This document shows, one piece after another, positions 46,503-55,634 of a stretch of 64,000 nucleotides of DNA. The translations under genes and the position numbers were made by a program. This DNA is from Pseudoalteromonas sp. MMG007 (GTDB lineage: Bacteria > Pseudomonadota > Gammaproteobacteria > Enterobacterales > Alteromonadaceae). The notes beneath the pieces were generated by a model. That model saw only the letters and a list, made by a program, of their open reading frames with translations. It searched no databases and had not been told where the DNA came from. The stretch is from contig NZ_JAGJEI010000008.1 in assembly GCF_018100985.1 (NCBI RefSeq), forward strand, positions 1-64,000. The letters run 5' to 3'. Positions within the stretch are counted from its first letter, which is position 1, and every line of letters begins with the position of its first letter.

Positions 46503-47216
46503 TTATTCAGCGCGCCATAAACATTGGCCGCCTTCTTTATTGACAAGATCGAGTCGTGCTTCGTGTGCGCTTTGTTCAGCGTCATTTGCACGTAAAACAA
46601 CTAAAGGTGACCTATTTGGGTTTAAACGTCTTATGCCGCCTTTTTGTTGCTCGCTGCCATCGTCTTTATTTTGATTTAAGTTTAGCTTCGTTTGCCCACC
46701 TGTCATGGCAAGGTAAACATCGGCTAAAATTTCAGAATCCAGTAAAGCGCCGTGCAATGTACGTTTTGCGTTATCTATATCGTAGCGACGGCACAAAGCA
46801 TCAAGATTATTCTTTTGACCAGGATGCAAGTCACGCGCCATTTTAAGGGTGTCGAGAACTTGGCAGTAATCGTGGGTATTAGGGTAACCCTGATTAAGCA
46901 GCGCAAATTCGTTGTCCATATGACCCACATCGAACGGTGCGTTATGAATAACCAGCTCAGCCCCTTTTATATAGTCAAAAAACTCTTGCGCTATATCACG
47001 GTAAAGCGGTTTATCACGTAAAAATTCGTTGGTAATACCATGAACATCTATCGCTTCTTCTTCAATACTACGTTGTGGATTTATATAAACGTGAAAATTG
47101 TTGCCGGTTAAGCGCCTGTTTACTAACTCTACACAACCAATTTCTATAATGCGGTGACCCTGTTTAGGGTCGATGCCGGTGGTTTCTGTATCTAAAACTA
47201 TTTGTCTACGTGCCAT
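46503..47216 (-). CDS. dnaQ: DNA polymerase III epsilon subunit (proofreading exonuclease)
   Basis: DnaQ gives 3'-5' proofreading to the replicative polymerase. Exo motifs: VLDTETTGID, HNAPFDVGHMDNEF and HGALLDSEILADVY. The start at 47216 (MARRQIVLD) is chosen rather than an in-frame ATG 105 bases upstream because family members begin there and the upstream version would run into the divergent rnhA. The protein is 237 residues. C-terminal clamp-binding tail present. Confidence 0.95.
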   Translation of the reverse strand: MARRQIVLDTETTGIDPKQGHRIIEIGCVELVNRRLTGNNFHVYINPQRSIEEEAIDVHGITNEFLRDKPLYRDIAQEFFDYIKGAELVIHNAPFDVGHMDNEFALLNQGYPNTHDYCQVLDTLKMARDLHPGQKNNLDALCRRYDIDNAKRTLHGALLDSEILADVYLAMTGGQTKLNLNQNKDDGSEQQKGGIRRLNPNRSPLVVLRANDAEQSAHEARLDLVNKEGGQCLWRAE

Positions 47217-47284
47217 ATCGAATTTAGCCTGACTCTGGTATCTTTCTATAATCACTTTATTGTACATAATATCAAGGTAAAACA

Positions 47285-47749
47285 GTGCAAAAAACCGTAG
47301 AGATTTATACCGATGGCTCATGTTTAGGTAATCCGGGCCCTGGTGGTTATGGTATTTTTATGATTTATAACGGTCACGAAAAAAAATTAAGCCAAGGTTA
47401 TAAATTAACAACTAATAACCGCATGGAAATGCTCGCAGCGATTGTAGCCTTAGAATCACTTACGCGTGAATGCGAGGTAAATCTCACAACCGATAGCCAA
47501 TATGTTAAGCAAGGCATTGAATCGTGGATAGCTAATTGGAAAAAGCGCGGTTGGTTAACCTCTGCGAAAAAACCGGTTAAAAACGTAGATTTATGGAAAC
47601 GTCTAGATAAAGCCTGTAGCGAACACAATGTTACATGGAAGTGGGTTAAAGGGCATAGTGGCCATAAGTACAACGAAATAGTTGACGATTTAGCTCGTGA
47701 TGCCGCAGGCAGTAAAGATTTACTTGAAGATGTAGGTTATCAGCCTTAA
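47285..47749 (+). CDS. rnhA: Ribonuclease HI
   Basis: RNase HI removes RNA from RNA-DNA hybrids. Catalytic acids: [14 protein letters not shown] (D10), NRMEMLAAI (E48), TTDSQYV (D70), plus DDLARDAA near the C terminus. 154 residues, GTG start at 47285 with AAGGT upstream. It is divergent from dnaQ (68-base spacer) as in enterobacteria; its stop codon overlaps that of the convergent methyltransferase. Confidence 0.96.
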   Translation: MQKTVEIYTDGSCLGNPGPGGYGIFMIYNGHEKKLSQGYKLTTNNRMEMLAAIVALESLTRECEVNLTTDSQYVKQGIESWIANWKKRGWLTSAKKPVKNVDLWKRLDKACSEHNVTWKWVKGHSGHKYNEIVDDLARDAAGSKDLLEDVGYQP

Positions 47750-48519
47750 TTGTTATTTTTTTCATCGCAGCGCTTAAAGTGCTGCTTTGAGGTTTGCCTA
47801 AGCCCTGCCCCTTTTACTGGCGCAAACTGCGGCCTTGCATGCCACTTAGGCTTTATAGGTGTAAGCGGGGCCACTCGCTTACGTGCCACCAGCATATACA
47901 CACTCCCCATAGGTTTTAAATATTGTTTAGCAAAACTGCGCCAAAATTCAAAACGCGACAACCTGTTACCTCTTGCTAGCGATGAGTAAATAAATCGCTC
48001 ATCACTCACTATTTCAAATCCTAATAAGTTAAGCCAATCTTTAACACGGGCAGGTGTAAAAAAGCGCCCTGTCCATGGAAGTTTTTGACCACTAAATGGC
48101 AGCATTTGAGCAAGCCCACATAAGCTAAAGGGGTTAAAACCGGTAATAACAATATAACCACCGGGTATTAGCGTGCGGTGTGCCTCGCGTAAAATATGGT
48201 GCGGATCTGAATGATACTCTAAGCAGTGGCTTAAAATACACGCATCAACACTGTGCTCGTAAAAAGGTAATTCGTCGATATCGGCCACAACACCTGTATA
48301 GGGGCCGGGCTCTGCTACGCACACTTGGTGCTTAATGGTGCTAACACTTGTATTTATTTCACCACTTAAGTTACCTAGTTTTAGCATGTGATAGCCAAAC
48401 ATACGCGGTAACCATTGATCCATTTTGCGTTCAATGTCAGATCGTAAATAGTCACCATGAGGGAACTGCTGCCATGACAGCGGTTTAGGTCCTTCTTGAA
48501 AACTAAGGGCTGGTTTCAT
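47746..48519 (-). CDS. Class I SAM-dependent methyltransferase (YafS-like)
   Basis: The 257-residue protein has the methyltransferase core ([37 protein letters not shown]) typical of UbiE/Methyltransf_11-type. In position and size it corresponds to enterobacterial yafS between gloB and rnhA. Substrate unknown. It is divergent from gloB with a 53-base gap. Confidence 0.85.
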   Translation of the reverse strand: MKPALSFQEGPKPLSWQQFPHGDYLRSDIERKMDQWLPRMFGYHMLKLGNLSGEINTSVSTIKHQVCVAEPGPYTGVVADIDELPFYEHSVDACILSHCLEYHSDPHHILREAHRTLIPGGYIVITGFNPFSLCGLAQMLPFSGQKLPWTGRFFTPARVKDWLNLLGFEIVSDERFIYSSLARGNRLSRFEFWRSFAKQYLKPMGSVYMLVARKRVAPLTPIKPKWHARPQFAPVKGAGLRQTSKQHFKRCDEKNNN

Positions 48520-48572
48520 TTTATGAGCTCGTTATACTATGTGTTAACTGTCACTTTATAGAGCAATGTAAC

Positions 48573-49346
48573 ATGGTGCAAGTCAAAGCAATTAAAGCCT
48601 TTTCTGATAATTATATTTGGTGTTTAACCACTCATAATAGTAACCAAGCATGGGTGGTAGATCCAGGTGACGCAAGGCCTGTGATTACGTATTTAGCTGA
48701 ACATAACTTATCATTAGCTGGCATTTTAATAACCCATCATCATAGCGACCACACCGGTGGCGTAGCAGATCTGGTTAAGCAATTTGCAAATATCCCTGTT
48801 TACGGCCCCGCCAATAGTCCTTTTGATGGTATTACGCATACTTTAATTGATGGCGATAATATTGAAGTACTTAATGTGCCATTTAATATTGTAGCCACGC
48901 CTGGGCATACGCTTGATCATATTTGTTATACCCACGACGAACTCGCTTTTACTGGCGATACTTTATTTAGCGGTGGCTGTGGTAGATTATTTGAAGGGAC
49001 AAGCGAGCAAATGTGGAATTCGTTCAATAAACTGCGTGAATTACCAAAAAGCTGTAAGGTGTATTGCACTCATGAATATACACAGGCTAACTTAGCGTTT
49101 GCAAAAGCAGTAGAGCCACGTAACCCTGAGCTACTCGAGTACAGCAAAAAAGTAGATGAACTTCGTAGTAAAGATGAAATAACGTTACCAAGCACTATTG
49201 AGCAAGAGCTTAAAATAAATCCGTTTATGCGCAGCGATTTACCCACTATTACTGAATTATTACCAAAAGAATTCCTTTTAGTTACAAAAAACAATGAACC
49301 TTGGGAAAACTTTGCTAGTCTGAGAAAGTTCAAAGACAATTTTTAA
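48573..49346 (+). CDS. gloB: Hydroxyacylglutathione hydrolase (glyoxalase II)
   Basis: GloB hydrolyses S-lactoylglutathione to lactate in methylglyoxal detoxification. The 257-residue metallo-beta-lactamase-fold enzyme has THHHSDHTGG, TPGHTLDHI, FTGDTLFSGGCGRLFEG and CTHEYTQANL, all metal ligands intact. Confidence 0.95.
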   Translation: MVQVKAIKAFSDNYIWCLTTHNSNQAWVVDPGDARPVITYLAEHNLSLAGILITHHHSDHTGGVADLVKQFANIPVYGPANSPFDGITHTLIDGDNIEVLNVPFNIVATPGHTLDHICYTHDELAFTGDTLFSGGCGRLFEGTSEQMWNSFNKLRELPKSCKVYCTHEYTQANLAFAKAVEPRNPELLEYSKKVDELRSKDEITLPSTIEQELKINPFMRSDLPTITELLPKEFLLVTKNNEPWENFASLRKFKDNF

Positions 49347-49501
49347 CGCATAATCTAATAGCTAGCTATATTTTATATTAAAATCATGCCTTTATTATTA
49401 GGGCATGATTTTCTCTTCGCGTTTAAAGTGGTCACTAAGTGGCAATGTTGACTCATAACGGGTAGTATTCGCCGAGTTTTTTACCCGATGTATTGGTATT
49501 T

Positions 49502-51082
49502 ATGAATAAATCTCCTCTTTTAATTGCCTTGGCGCTTGCGCTAAGTGGTTGTCAAACGGTTACAACCTTAGATTCTGACTCTCAAGTCGCTACTCAAGCA
49601 AACCAAAAGCTTGAAGGCGCAAGCCCTAACGATATCAACAATGCATTGATGGTAAACGCACAATATCAACAAGTTAATAGTGAAGACCAAGAAGCTCCCG
49701 TTTTTGATGACGTGTGGGAACGTATTCGTTACCAGCTTTCTATTGACGTACCACAAAACCGCCCTGTTGTTACCGAGCGAAATTACTACGCTCGCCATCA
49801 AGCTTATTTAGATCGCATTTCTAAACGTGCAGAGCCTTACCTTCATTTTATTGTTGAAGAAGTAGAAAAACGCGAAATGCCAATCGAAATAGCATTACTA
49901 CCCATTGTAGAAAGTGCCTTTGACCCATTTGGTTACTCTAATAGAAGCGCTTCAGGTATTTGGCAGTTTATGCCTGCAACAGGTGAGCGTTTTGATTTAA
50001 AGCAAAACTGGTGGTATGACGGTCGTCGCGACATTGTTCAATCGACACGTGCTGCACTAGATTACTTATCGTATTTGCATAAAACCCTTGAAGGCGATTG
50101 GTTAAACGCTATTGCAGCGTATAACTCGGGCGAAGGGCGTTTGATGCGTGCGATTAAAAAGAATCGTAAAAAGCATTTACCAACCGATTTTTGGTCACTA
50201 GATTTACCAAGCGAAACCACAGCGTACGTACCTAAGCTATTAGCGCTTGCCGATTTATTAAAGCGCTCGGATGAGTTTGACGTTAAGTGGCAACCGGTGA
50301 TCAATGCACAAGTAGTCGAAGTGGTTGATGTAGGCTCTCAGATTGATTTAGCGCTTGCCGCTGATATGGCCGATATGACACTTACTGAGCTTTACAGGTT
50401 AAACCCTGGCTTTAACCGCTGGGCAACGGATCCTAACGGGCCGCACTTTTTATTATTACCTACCGATAAAGCAGAGCAGTTTAGCCAAAAACTTGCACTT
50501 ACTGATGTAAAAGATCGCTTACGCTGGCAACAATACACTGTCGCTCGTGGCGATAGCCTTTCTGTTATTGCTAAAAAGTTTACCACTAGTAGCAGTGCAA
50601 TTCGTTCGCTCAACAAATTAAAATCAAACACTATTCGCGTAGGCCAAGAACTGTTAGTACCGCTTACCGATGGTGCAATTAATAGCGAACATTTACCTAA
50701 ACAAATGCGTTTAGCAGCAAATAAAGCCACGCGTACTAAGTTATCGCACACGGTTAAAAGTGGCGATACACTTTGGGATATAAGCCGCGAGTATGATGTA
50801 ACAATGGACGAACTTGCGTCGTGGAATAAACTGAAGAAAAACTCAGTACTGCGATTAAATCAAAAGCTAACTGTCTATAAATCAGCAAGTAAACCACAAG
50901 CAACCGCAAGTACTAATCGTACCATTACCTACAAAGTACGCCGTGGTGACTCGCTTGCGCGTATTGCTTCTAAGTTTAATTTAACGGTTAACGAGATTAT
51001 TAAGTGGAATAACTTAGCCGGCCAAAAGTATTTACAACCTGGCCAAAAGTTAAAGCTTAAAGTAGACGTAAGAAGTAGCTAA
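49502..51082 (+). CDS. mltD: Membrane-bound lytic murein transglycosylase D
   Basis: MltD cleaves peptidoglycan glycan strands. The 526-residue lipoprotein has lipobox ALSGC near residue 17. The SLT domain carries the catalytic Glu in VESAFDPFGYSNRSASGIWQF. Three LysM repeats follow (near 345-390, 417-460, 473-520). The start is set at the ATG 49502; the ribosome site is weak. The conserved neighbour is gloB. A strong terminator follows. Confidence 0.94.
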   Translation: MNKSPLLIALALALSGCQTVTTLDSDSQVATQANQKLEGASPNDINNALMVNAQYQQVNSEDQEAPVFDDVWERIRYQLSIDVPQNRPVVTERNYYARHQAYLDRISKRAEPYLHFIVEEVEKREMPIEIALLPIVESAFDPFGYSNRSASGIWQFMPATGERFDLKQNWWYDGRRDIVQSTRAALDYLSYLHKTLEGDWLNAIAAYNSGEGRLMRAIKKNRKKHLPTDFWSLDLPSETTAYVPKLLALADLLKRSDEFDVKWQPVINAQVVEVVDVGSQIDLALAADMADMTLTELYRLNPGFNRWATDPNGPHFLLLPTDKAEQFSQKLALTDVKDRLRWQQYTVARGDSLSVIAKKFTTSSSAIRSLNKLKSNTIRVGQELLVPLTDGAINSEHLPKQMRLAANKATRTKLSHTVKSGDTLWDISREYDVTMDELASWNKLKKNSVLRLNQKLTVYKSASKPQATASTNRTITYKVRRGDSLARIASKFNLTVNEIIKWNNLAGQKYLQPGQKLKLKVDVRSS

Positions 51083-51101
51083 TTTATAGAGCTATAAAAG
51101 T

Positions 51102-51127
51102 AAAAAGGAGCGCATGCGCTCCTTTTT
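51102..51127 (+). terminator. Rho-independent terminator of mltD
   Basis: A perfect palindromic stem AAAAAGGAGCGCA...TGCGCTCCTTTTT with T-tract, 19 bases after the stop. Confidence 0.92.
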
Positions 51128-51225
51128 TAATACTTTAAATTTAATAAATTTGGCCTATTGCACGTAAATTCAACGCTAAAAATAGCTGTTAAAGATAAAT
51201 TTACTATTCAAAGTTCAGGATTAAA

Positions 51226-51675
51226 TTAAGCAGGTAGCTTTTCAAGCCATGCTTTTAACCAAGGCTCTGTAACGGGCCATGGCTCAAAATCTTCACAGGC
51301 ATCTATTTCAAGACGATTACCAACTGGCTTTGCTTGTAAGTCGCGTAATAGCTCATCAAAGCTGCGACCAGCGCCACAAAAGGTGTCACCATAGCATCTA
51401 TCACCCATAGCAATAACCCCAAAAGGTTTATCGGTAAGCATAGGAAACGTGCTATTCATAGCAAAGTACAGCCCCGCTAAATTGCTTGGTATATCGCCTT
51501 GGCCTGTGGTTGAAGTAACAACTAAAATATGTGAAGCATTTTTAATATCATCAAGAGATGCCTCACTAATAACGCTTGCAGTATGGCCCGCTTTTTCAAT
51601 TGTGGTTGCAACTTCATCGCTCAAACGCTCCGCGCCGCCATTAACACTGCCCACAAAAATACTAATATGTGACAT
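51226..51675 (-). CDS. Flavodoxin-like protein, MioC/YqcA type
   Basis: The 149-residue protein has the FMN-binding phosphate loop SVNGGAERL near 8-17 and the STTGQGDIPSN and GMGDRCYGDTFCGAG segments. It likely carries electrons to an unknown partner. The start at 51675 overlaps the truC stop by one base (TAATG). Neighbours match E. coli truC-yqcA-yqcC, so it is a YqcA equivalent. Confidence 0.87.
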   Translation of the reverse strand: MSHISIFVGSVNGGAERLSDEVATTIEKAGHTASVISEASLDDIKNASHILVVTSTTGQGDIPSNLAGLYFAMNSTFPMLTDKPFGVIAMGDRCYGDTFCGAGRSFDELLRDLQAKPVGNRLEIDACEDFEPWPVTEPWLKAWLEKLPA

Positions 51676-52439
51676 TAATAATCCTTTTCTTGATCTGGCC
51701 AACCTAGCTGCTTGCATATTTTAAGCATGTCTTCACCTAGTGGCGCTTTAATTGTTATTGATTCATTACTGTAAGGGTGCACAAAACTAAGCTGCGTTGC
51801 AAATAACATCAAACGCCTAAGTGCAAAGTGCTCCCTAAAAAACTGATTATGCTGATTATCACCGTGATTTACATCACCTATAATCGGTAACGATAAATGC
51901 TTTAGGTGCCTACGTATTTGATGTTTTCGCCCTGTTTTAGGAAAGCACTCAACTAACGAGTAGCGCACGGTTGGGTATTTGCCAATAGGGATTGGCAATA
52001 CAGCTTGGTGCAAACAATTAAACTGAGTTTGCGCCTCTTGTGGCGCTTTATCTTGATCAGCAAACTTGTCAGCTATTTTATCCAGCTCTTCTTTTAGCGG
52101 TTTGTCTAAAAAAACTGATTCAGGGGCAAACCCGCGCACTAGCGCTAAATATCGCTTAGCGATAGTGCCTTCAATGAATAACTGATTCATATCACGCGCG
52201 GCTTCGGAGCTTAAAGCAAATAGCAGCACACCCGACGTAGGTCTATCGAGTCTATGTACTGGAAACACATGTTGCCCTAACTGATCACGTAACATTTGCA
52301 TGGCAAACTGAGTTTCGTGCTTATCTAAAAAAGAGCGGTGCACTAATAAACCCGAAGGTTTATTTATGGCTACGTAGTTCTCGTCTTGATACAAAATAGC
52401 CAATTCTTCGTATTCAACAGGCTCTGGACGCTCACTCAT
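51675..52439 (-). CDS. truC: tRNA pseudouridine(65) synthase TruC
   Basis: TruC makes pseudouridine-65 in tRNA. The 254-residue RluA-family enzyme has the catalytic Asp in HRLDRPTSGVLLFA and the late RKHQIRRHL. It overlaps yqcC by 8 bases and the flavodoxin gene by 1 base, forming one operon. Confidence 0.93.
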   Translation of the reverse strand: MSERPEPVEYEELAILYQDENYVAINKPSGLLVHRSFLDKHETQFAMQMLRDQLGQHVFPVHRLDRPTSGVLLFALSSEAARDMNQLFIEGTIAKRYLALVRGFAPESVFLDKPLKEELDKIADKFADQDKAPQEAQTQFNCLHQAVLPIPIGKYPTVRYSLVECFPKTGRKHQIRRHLKHLSLPIIGDVNHGDNQHNQFFREHFALRRLMLFATQLSFVHPYSNESITIKAPLGEDMLKICKQLGWPDQEKDY

Positions 52440-52752
52440 TGGGCTCTCCTAAAAAAGCATCAAGCTGGGTTAGTAATTCAATAATCTCGTTACTACCGTT
52501 TTTATTAGTAAGGGTCATTTGTGCCATAGGCGCAATTGCAAAATTACGAGGCAATGGTTGCTGATGAGTCACTAAATACTGAACTTTTTCTATAAATACA
52601 AATTGTAACCATTGTTCAAACGCCATCGTGTCGTGACAAAATGGAACACTGGAATTTAATGCCTCAGGGGCTATTGGCTGAGCTTGCCAAAGTTGATGCT
52701 TTTTTAAAAGAGCTGTTAGCTGATTTAAATAAGCTTGGGTTTGCTGGTACAT
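52432..52752 (-). CDS. yqcC: DUF446 (YqcC) family protein
   Basis: The 106-residue protein matches YqcC: helical N terminus YLNQLTALLKKHQLWQAQPI, PFCHDTMAFEQWLQFVFI and the conserved LPRNFAIAPMAQ. The start at 52752 is used because GAGGG lies five bases upstream; the alternative GTG six bases earlier is too close. Function unknown; conserved with truC. Confidence 0.85.
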   Translation of the reverse strand: MYQQTQAYLNQLTALLKKHQLWQAQPIAPEALNSSVPFCHDTMAFEQWLQFVFIEKVQYLVTHQQPLPRNFAIAPMAQMTLTNKNGSNEIIELLTQLDAFLGEPNE

Positions 52753-52856
52753 AACCACCCTCTTTCATATACGTAATGCAATTATACCCTGTTCCCACAC
52801 AGCCCGCTATGGCGTATAATTAGGGCAATTTAGCAGTAAAAACAGTTGAGAATACA

Positions 52857-53885
52857 ATGAGCGAACACATAGCCACATTAGGCCAACTTTTAGACGGTGC
52901 AGGTACTCAGTGGCGTGCTTTTGATATTGGCAGACATATAACTAAGCTTGATAAAAAACAGTTTTTAGCCATTGAGCAAGCTCAAATCCCATACCCTTAT
53001 CCTCTTGCAGGTCATGCATGGCTTGCTATTCAATTTTGGGATAGTAAAGCAAGCAAAGAACCATACGTGTGGTTTTTAAAGTTTCCACTTGATGAACAAA
53101 GCAAACTGGTAAGTGCAAGCCGCGATCATTTTGCTAATATGGTTATTGAGGCTTTAGGCACTGAAATTACAGGTGAGCAGGCTGATGGAAAACTTGATAA
53201 CAACCCTTATGTTTTTACACCTAATGCAAATAAGTTAGCTGCGTTTAACGCACAGCTTAAAGTGCTATTAAAACAACCGGCTTCGCAATATTACGAACAC
53301 GCACAATTATACTTTAGCGGCAAAATTGGCTTTGATAACTGGCAAAGTGTTGCACTTCAAGGTATTGCAGATTTTGCACTACGCCTAGATAACGACGCAA
53401 ATTTAAACAACTTACAAAAAGCGTGGGCGCATTTACCGCTTGAAGTATTACAACCACTTAGCGCAATGCTTGAACATGTTGAAATACCCACATCTTTGAG
53501 TGAGCTTTTATTAACATATGGTCAAGCTGCAATTGAAAATAACGATACCATAGCTTTAACCGCTGCACTGCGCTCATTGTCTAAAGGGCAAGCGCAAGGG
53601 CTAAGCACACAACTGGTTGATGCAGCATTAAGCTCATCACTTGGTAATGATTCGGATGTACTTTTAACCATTGCTGGGCGCTGTTTTATGCAGTTAGAAG
53701 ACCCTGAGCGGTTACATATATTTATGGATAATTGTGCACAGCATCAAGCAATAGCGGAGCTGTTCCCTAGTGTGTTTGCCGATCTAGTTGCAATACCCAC
53801 TATTCGCCCTCATTTATTAGGTTTATTACGAAAAGAAAATCGTAGCGAAACTCTCGCACGAGCAATTGGAAGGTTATTCTCTTAA
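52857..53885 (+). CDS. DUF3549 family protein
   Basis: The 342-residue soluble protein matches DUF3549 in its N-terminal pattern (LLDGAGTQWRAFDIGRHI, YPYPLAGHAWLA) and C-terminal helical repeat-like part ending LLGLLRKENRSETLARAIGRLF. Function unknown. It is coupled to the following DUF3301 gene by a one-base overlap. Confidence 0.85.
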   Translation: MSEHIATLGQLLDGAGTQWRAFDIGRHITKLDKKQFLAIEQAQIPYPYPLAGHAWLAIQFWDSKASKEPYVWFLKFPLDEQSKLVSASRDHFANMVIEALGTEITGEQADGKLDNNPYVFTPNANKLAAFNAQLKVLLKQPASQYYEHAQLYFSGKIGFDNWQSVALQGIADFALRLDNDANLNNLQKAWAHLPLEVLQPLSAMLEHVEIPTSLSELLLTYGQAAIENNDTIALTAALRSLSKGQAQGLSTQLVDAALSSSLGNDSDVLLTIAGRCFMQLEDPERLHIFMDNCAQHQAIAELFPSVFADLVAIPTIRPHLLGLLRKENRSETLARAIGRLFS

Positions 53886-54184
53886 TGGCAAGCTTATGGA
53901 CGTTCATACTTATTGGTAGTGTAATTTATTTATTTTGGCTTAACCGAAAAGTTGCTGAAGCAGCGAACGTTCATGCAAAGCGCCAAAGCGAACAATTGCA
54001 AGTACAGCTAATGAGTGTTGCATGCACTAAGCGCCGTTTTGGTTTTTTAAAAAACGGTAAGCCAGGTATTAAAAGTGAGTTTATATTTGAATTTTCAAGC
54101 GATGGTGAAAATGCTTATCAAGGTGTGCTTATAATGGAAAATGAGTTTTTGAAAAGTGTGGTTGTTCCGCTGCATAAAATATAA
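53885..54184 (+). CDS. DUF3301 family small membrane protein
   Basis: The 99-residue protein has an N-terminal membrane helix (WTFILIGSVIYLFWLN) and a cytoplasmic or periplasmic part with CTKRRFGFLKNGKPGIKSEF, matching DUF3301. It starts at the stop of the DUF3549 gene. Function unknown. Confidence 0.82.
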   Translation: MASLWTFILIGSVIYLFWLNRKVAEAANVHAKRQSEQLQVQLMSVACTKRRFGFLKNGKPGIKSEFIFEFSSDGENAYQGVLIMENEFLKSVVVPLHKI

Positions 54185-54227
54185 AAGTATTTAAAGCGCT
54201 TTTTTATACTAAAACCAAATTTAATAC

Positions 54228-54258
54228 AAAAAACTAAGGCGTAACTAAAGTTACGCCT
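54228..54258 (-). terminator. Rho-independent terminator of csrB
   Basis: A 9-base stem (AGGCGTAAC paired with GTTACGCCT) closing a TTTA loop, followed by AGTTTTTTG on the minus strand. Confidence 0.92.
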
Positions 54259-54695
54259 CAATTGGACTGCATCCTGCTAGATATCCTTTATCTATAAATC
54301 CGTATTATCATCCCCTGAACGAGTAAACAACCCTGTTTACCCTCCCATTGCATCCTGCAATATCCTTAACCTTCCTGGTCAACCGACGTAATCTAACGCG
54401 TGGCTACATACCGTAGCTTCATCCCTAGTAATCCTTTTAAGCAGCTTCTGCCACTTTATGCATCCTGCATTTTCCTCTTGCCGCCTTGGCCATCCTACGT
54501 AAACTAACGCTCCTGCTACTTCCTGTAGCCTCATCCGTGAATATCCTAAAGTAACTCCTAGCTACTAAGTGCCTCTTGCACTTCCTTATTCATCCTTGTA
54601 TCCGTTTTAACTTGTCCTTTGTGCTTCCTGCTAGCGCCTGCTATGTTGCCTATTCCGTATCCTTGGCAGTAGCTTAATCGTTAAGCTATGTCGTC
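54228..54695 (-). ncRNA. csrB: CsrB-type CsrA-sequestering small RNA
   Basis: About 468 bases with no ORF. Read on the minus strand the segment contains 25 GGA triplets, many as CAGGATG, CAGGAAG or AAGGA (for example GCAGGATGCA in hairpin loops), the hallmark of CsrB/RsmZ RNAs that titrate CsrA. A 5' hairpin (TAGCTTAA/TTAAGCTA, 54670-54688) follows a -10-like TACTTT at 54701-54706 with no good -35, typical of activator-dependent promoters. It ends in a hairpin and U-tract. UvrY at 2818 is the expected activator. The 5' end is approximate. Confidence 0.87.
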
Positions 54696-54810
54696 TTGAC
54701 AAAGTAAAGTTTAAAGCAAACTCGGTTTGGTAATAGCACTTAACAAAAAATAAATGAGTGTAATAAATATGCAAAAACAAAATAAGCCATACATATTAGT
54801 AACTTAAACC

Positions 54811-54834
54811 AAAAAAGACCTGTTATCACAGGCC
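54811..54834 (-). terminator. Terminator upstream of csrB
   Basis: Stem GGCCTGT/ACAGGTC (one mismatch) around GATA, then six T's on the minus strand. It probably ends the transcript coming from the defence island. Confidence 0.75.
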
Positions 54835-54858
54835 TTTATCTATTAACGCTCACGTCAA

Positions 54859-54876
54859 TGTAGGATATATCTCACG
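54859..54876. promoter_or_regulatory. Candidate UvrY/GacA box upstream of csrB
   Basis: On the minus strand CGTGAGATATATCCTACA fits TGTRAG-N6-CTTACA at 10 of 12 defined positions. It lies about 165 bases upstream of the inferred csrB start, the usual distance of GacA sites from csrB/rsmZ. This is inference from consensus; no binding is shown. Confidence 0.45.
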
Positions 54877-54973
54877 GCCTTATGTCCGTTTTGGCGTATT
54901 ACTCACACATAAATGGTATCTGTCATTCGAAATGAGAATCTCAGCCAGTTGAGAACTAGGCCCTAGATACCTC

Positions 54974-55600
54974 TTACTTCAAATTTAGCTTTGGTAGGAT
55001 ATTTCGGTAAGTTTCTCTGATACGGCTAATGTCATTTACTACATGCATGTTACTCGTCATCGTTGCTAGGTGGACTGCTGATAACATTACTAATCCATTT
55101 GAATTAATCAGTATTTGCTCCAACAACTGTAAAGGGTAACCTTCACCGTGTCGTGTCGTGTCGTTTCATTGTATGAATTCCACCATGAACATAAGAGCTT
55201 GATGCTTTCCAAGTGACATCTCTAAACTCGCTCAGTATTCGAGTAGCTTCAGCAGGTGCTTTGCCATCAGTTTGCTTAATCATTTCAGCATGAGAAGGTA
55301 GGCCATTATCAGCATTAGCAGTATCCACAGACAAATCTTGCATAATTCGCTCAACTTTCTTCTCGAAAACTCCCCAGAGTAGCCATACAGATCTTGTTAA
55401 TGCGTCGAATTGAAGCCTCAATAACGATATTGCTGAGGTACAGTTTCCAATACTCATTAAGCACTGAAGAGAGTGGGCATTTTCAATTGCAACATCACCC
55501 AACTACCCGTCCATCGTTTGATGTTCTGAGCAGGGCCAAGAGAAATGATAAGGTTCAACTCATTGAGTAATTATTTTGAATGGGCTATAAGTGAATCCAT
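54974..55600 (-). pseudogene. Decayed gene of DUF6988-like family
   Basis: The coding trace reads MDSLIAHSK, in-frame stop (TAA at 55571-55573), LLNELNLIISLGPAQNIKRW, then a frameshift into VGDVAIENAHSLQC..., a long conserved region (SLLRLQFDALTRSVWLLW, YVHGGIHTMKRH), a second frameshift at a CGACA triplicate near 55146-55161 and the tail GEGYPLQLLEQILINSNGL ending at 54974. At least three lesions are present. I recall DUF6988 proteins having this pattern; the assignment is tentative. It is the last gene of the island operon. Confidence 0.75.
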
Positions 55601-55634
55601 ACTATTCTTTACCCCCCAACCAGTAAAAGTTCGG

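Noticed and set aside
54974-55600. Phase-variable gene via CGACA repeat
   Set aside because: An in-frame stop and a second frameshift elsewhere mean slippage alone could not restore it.
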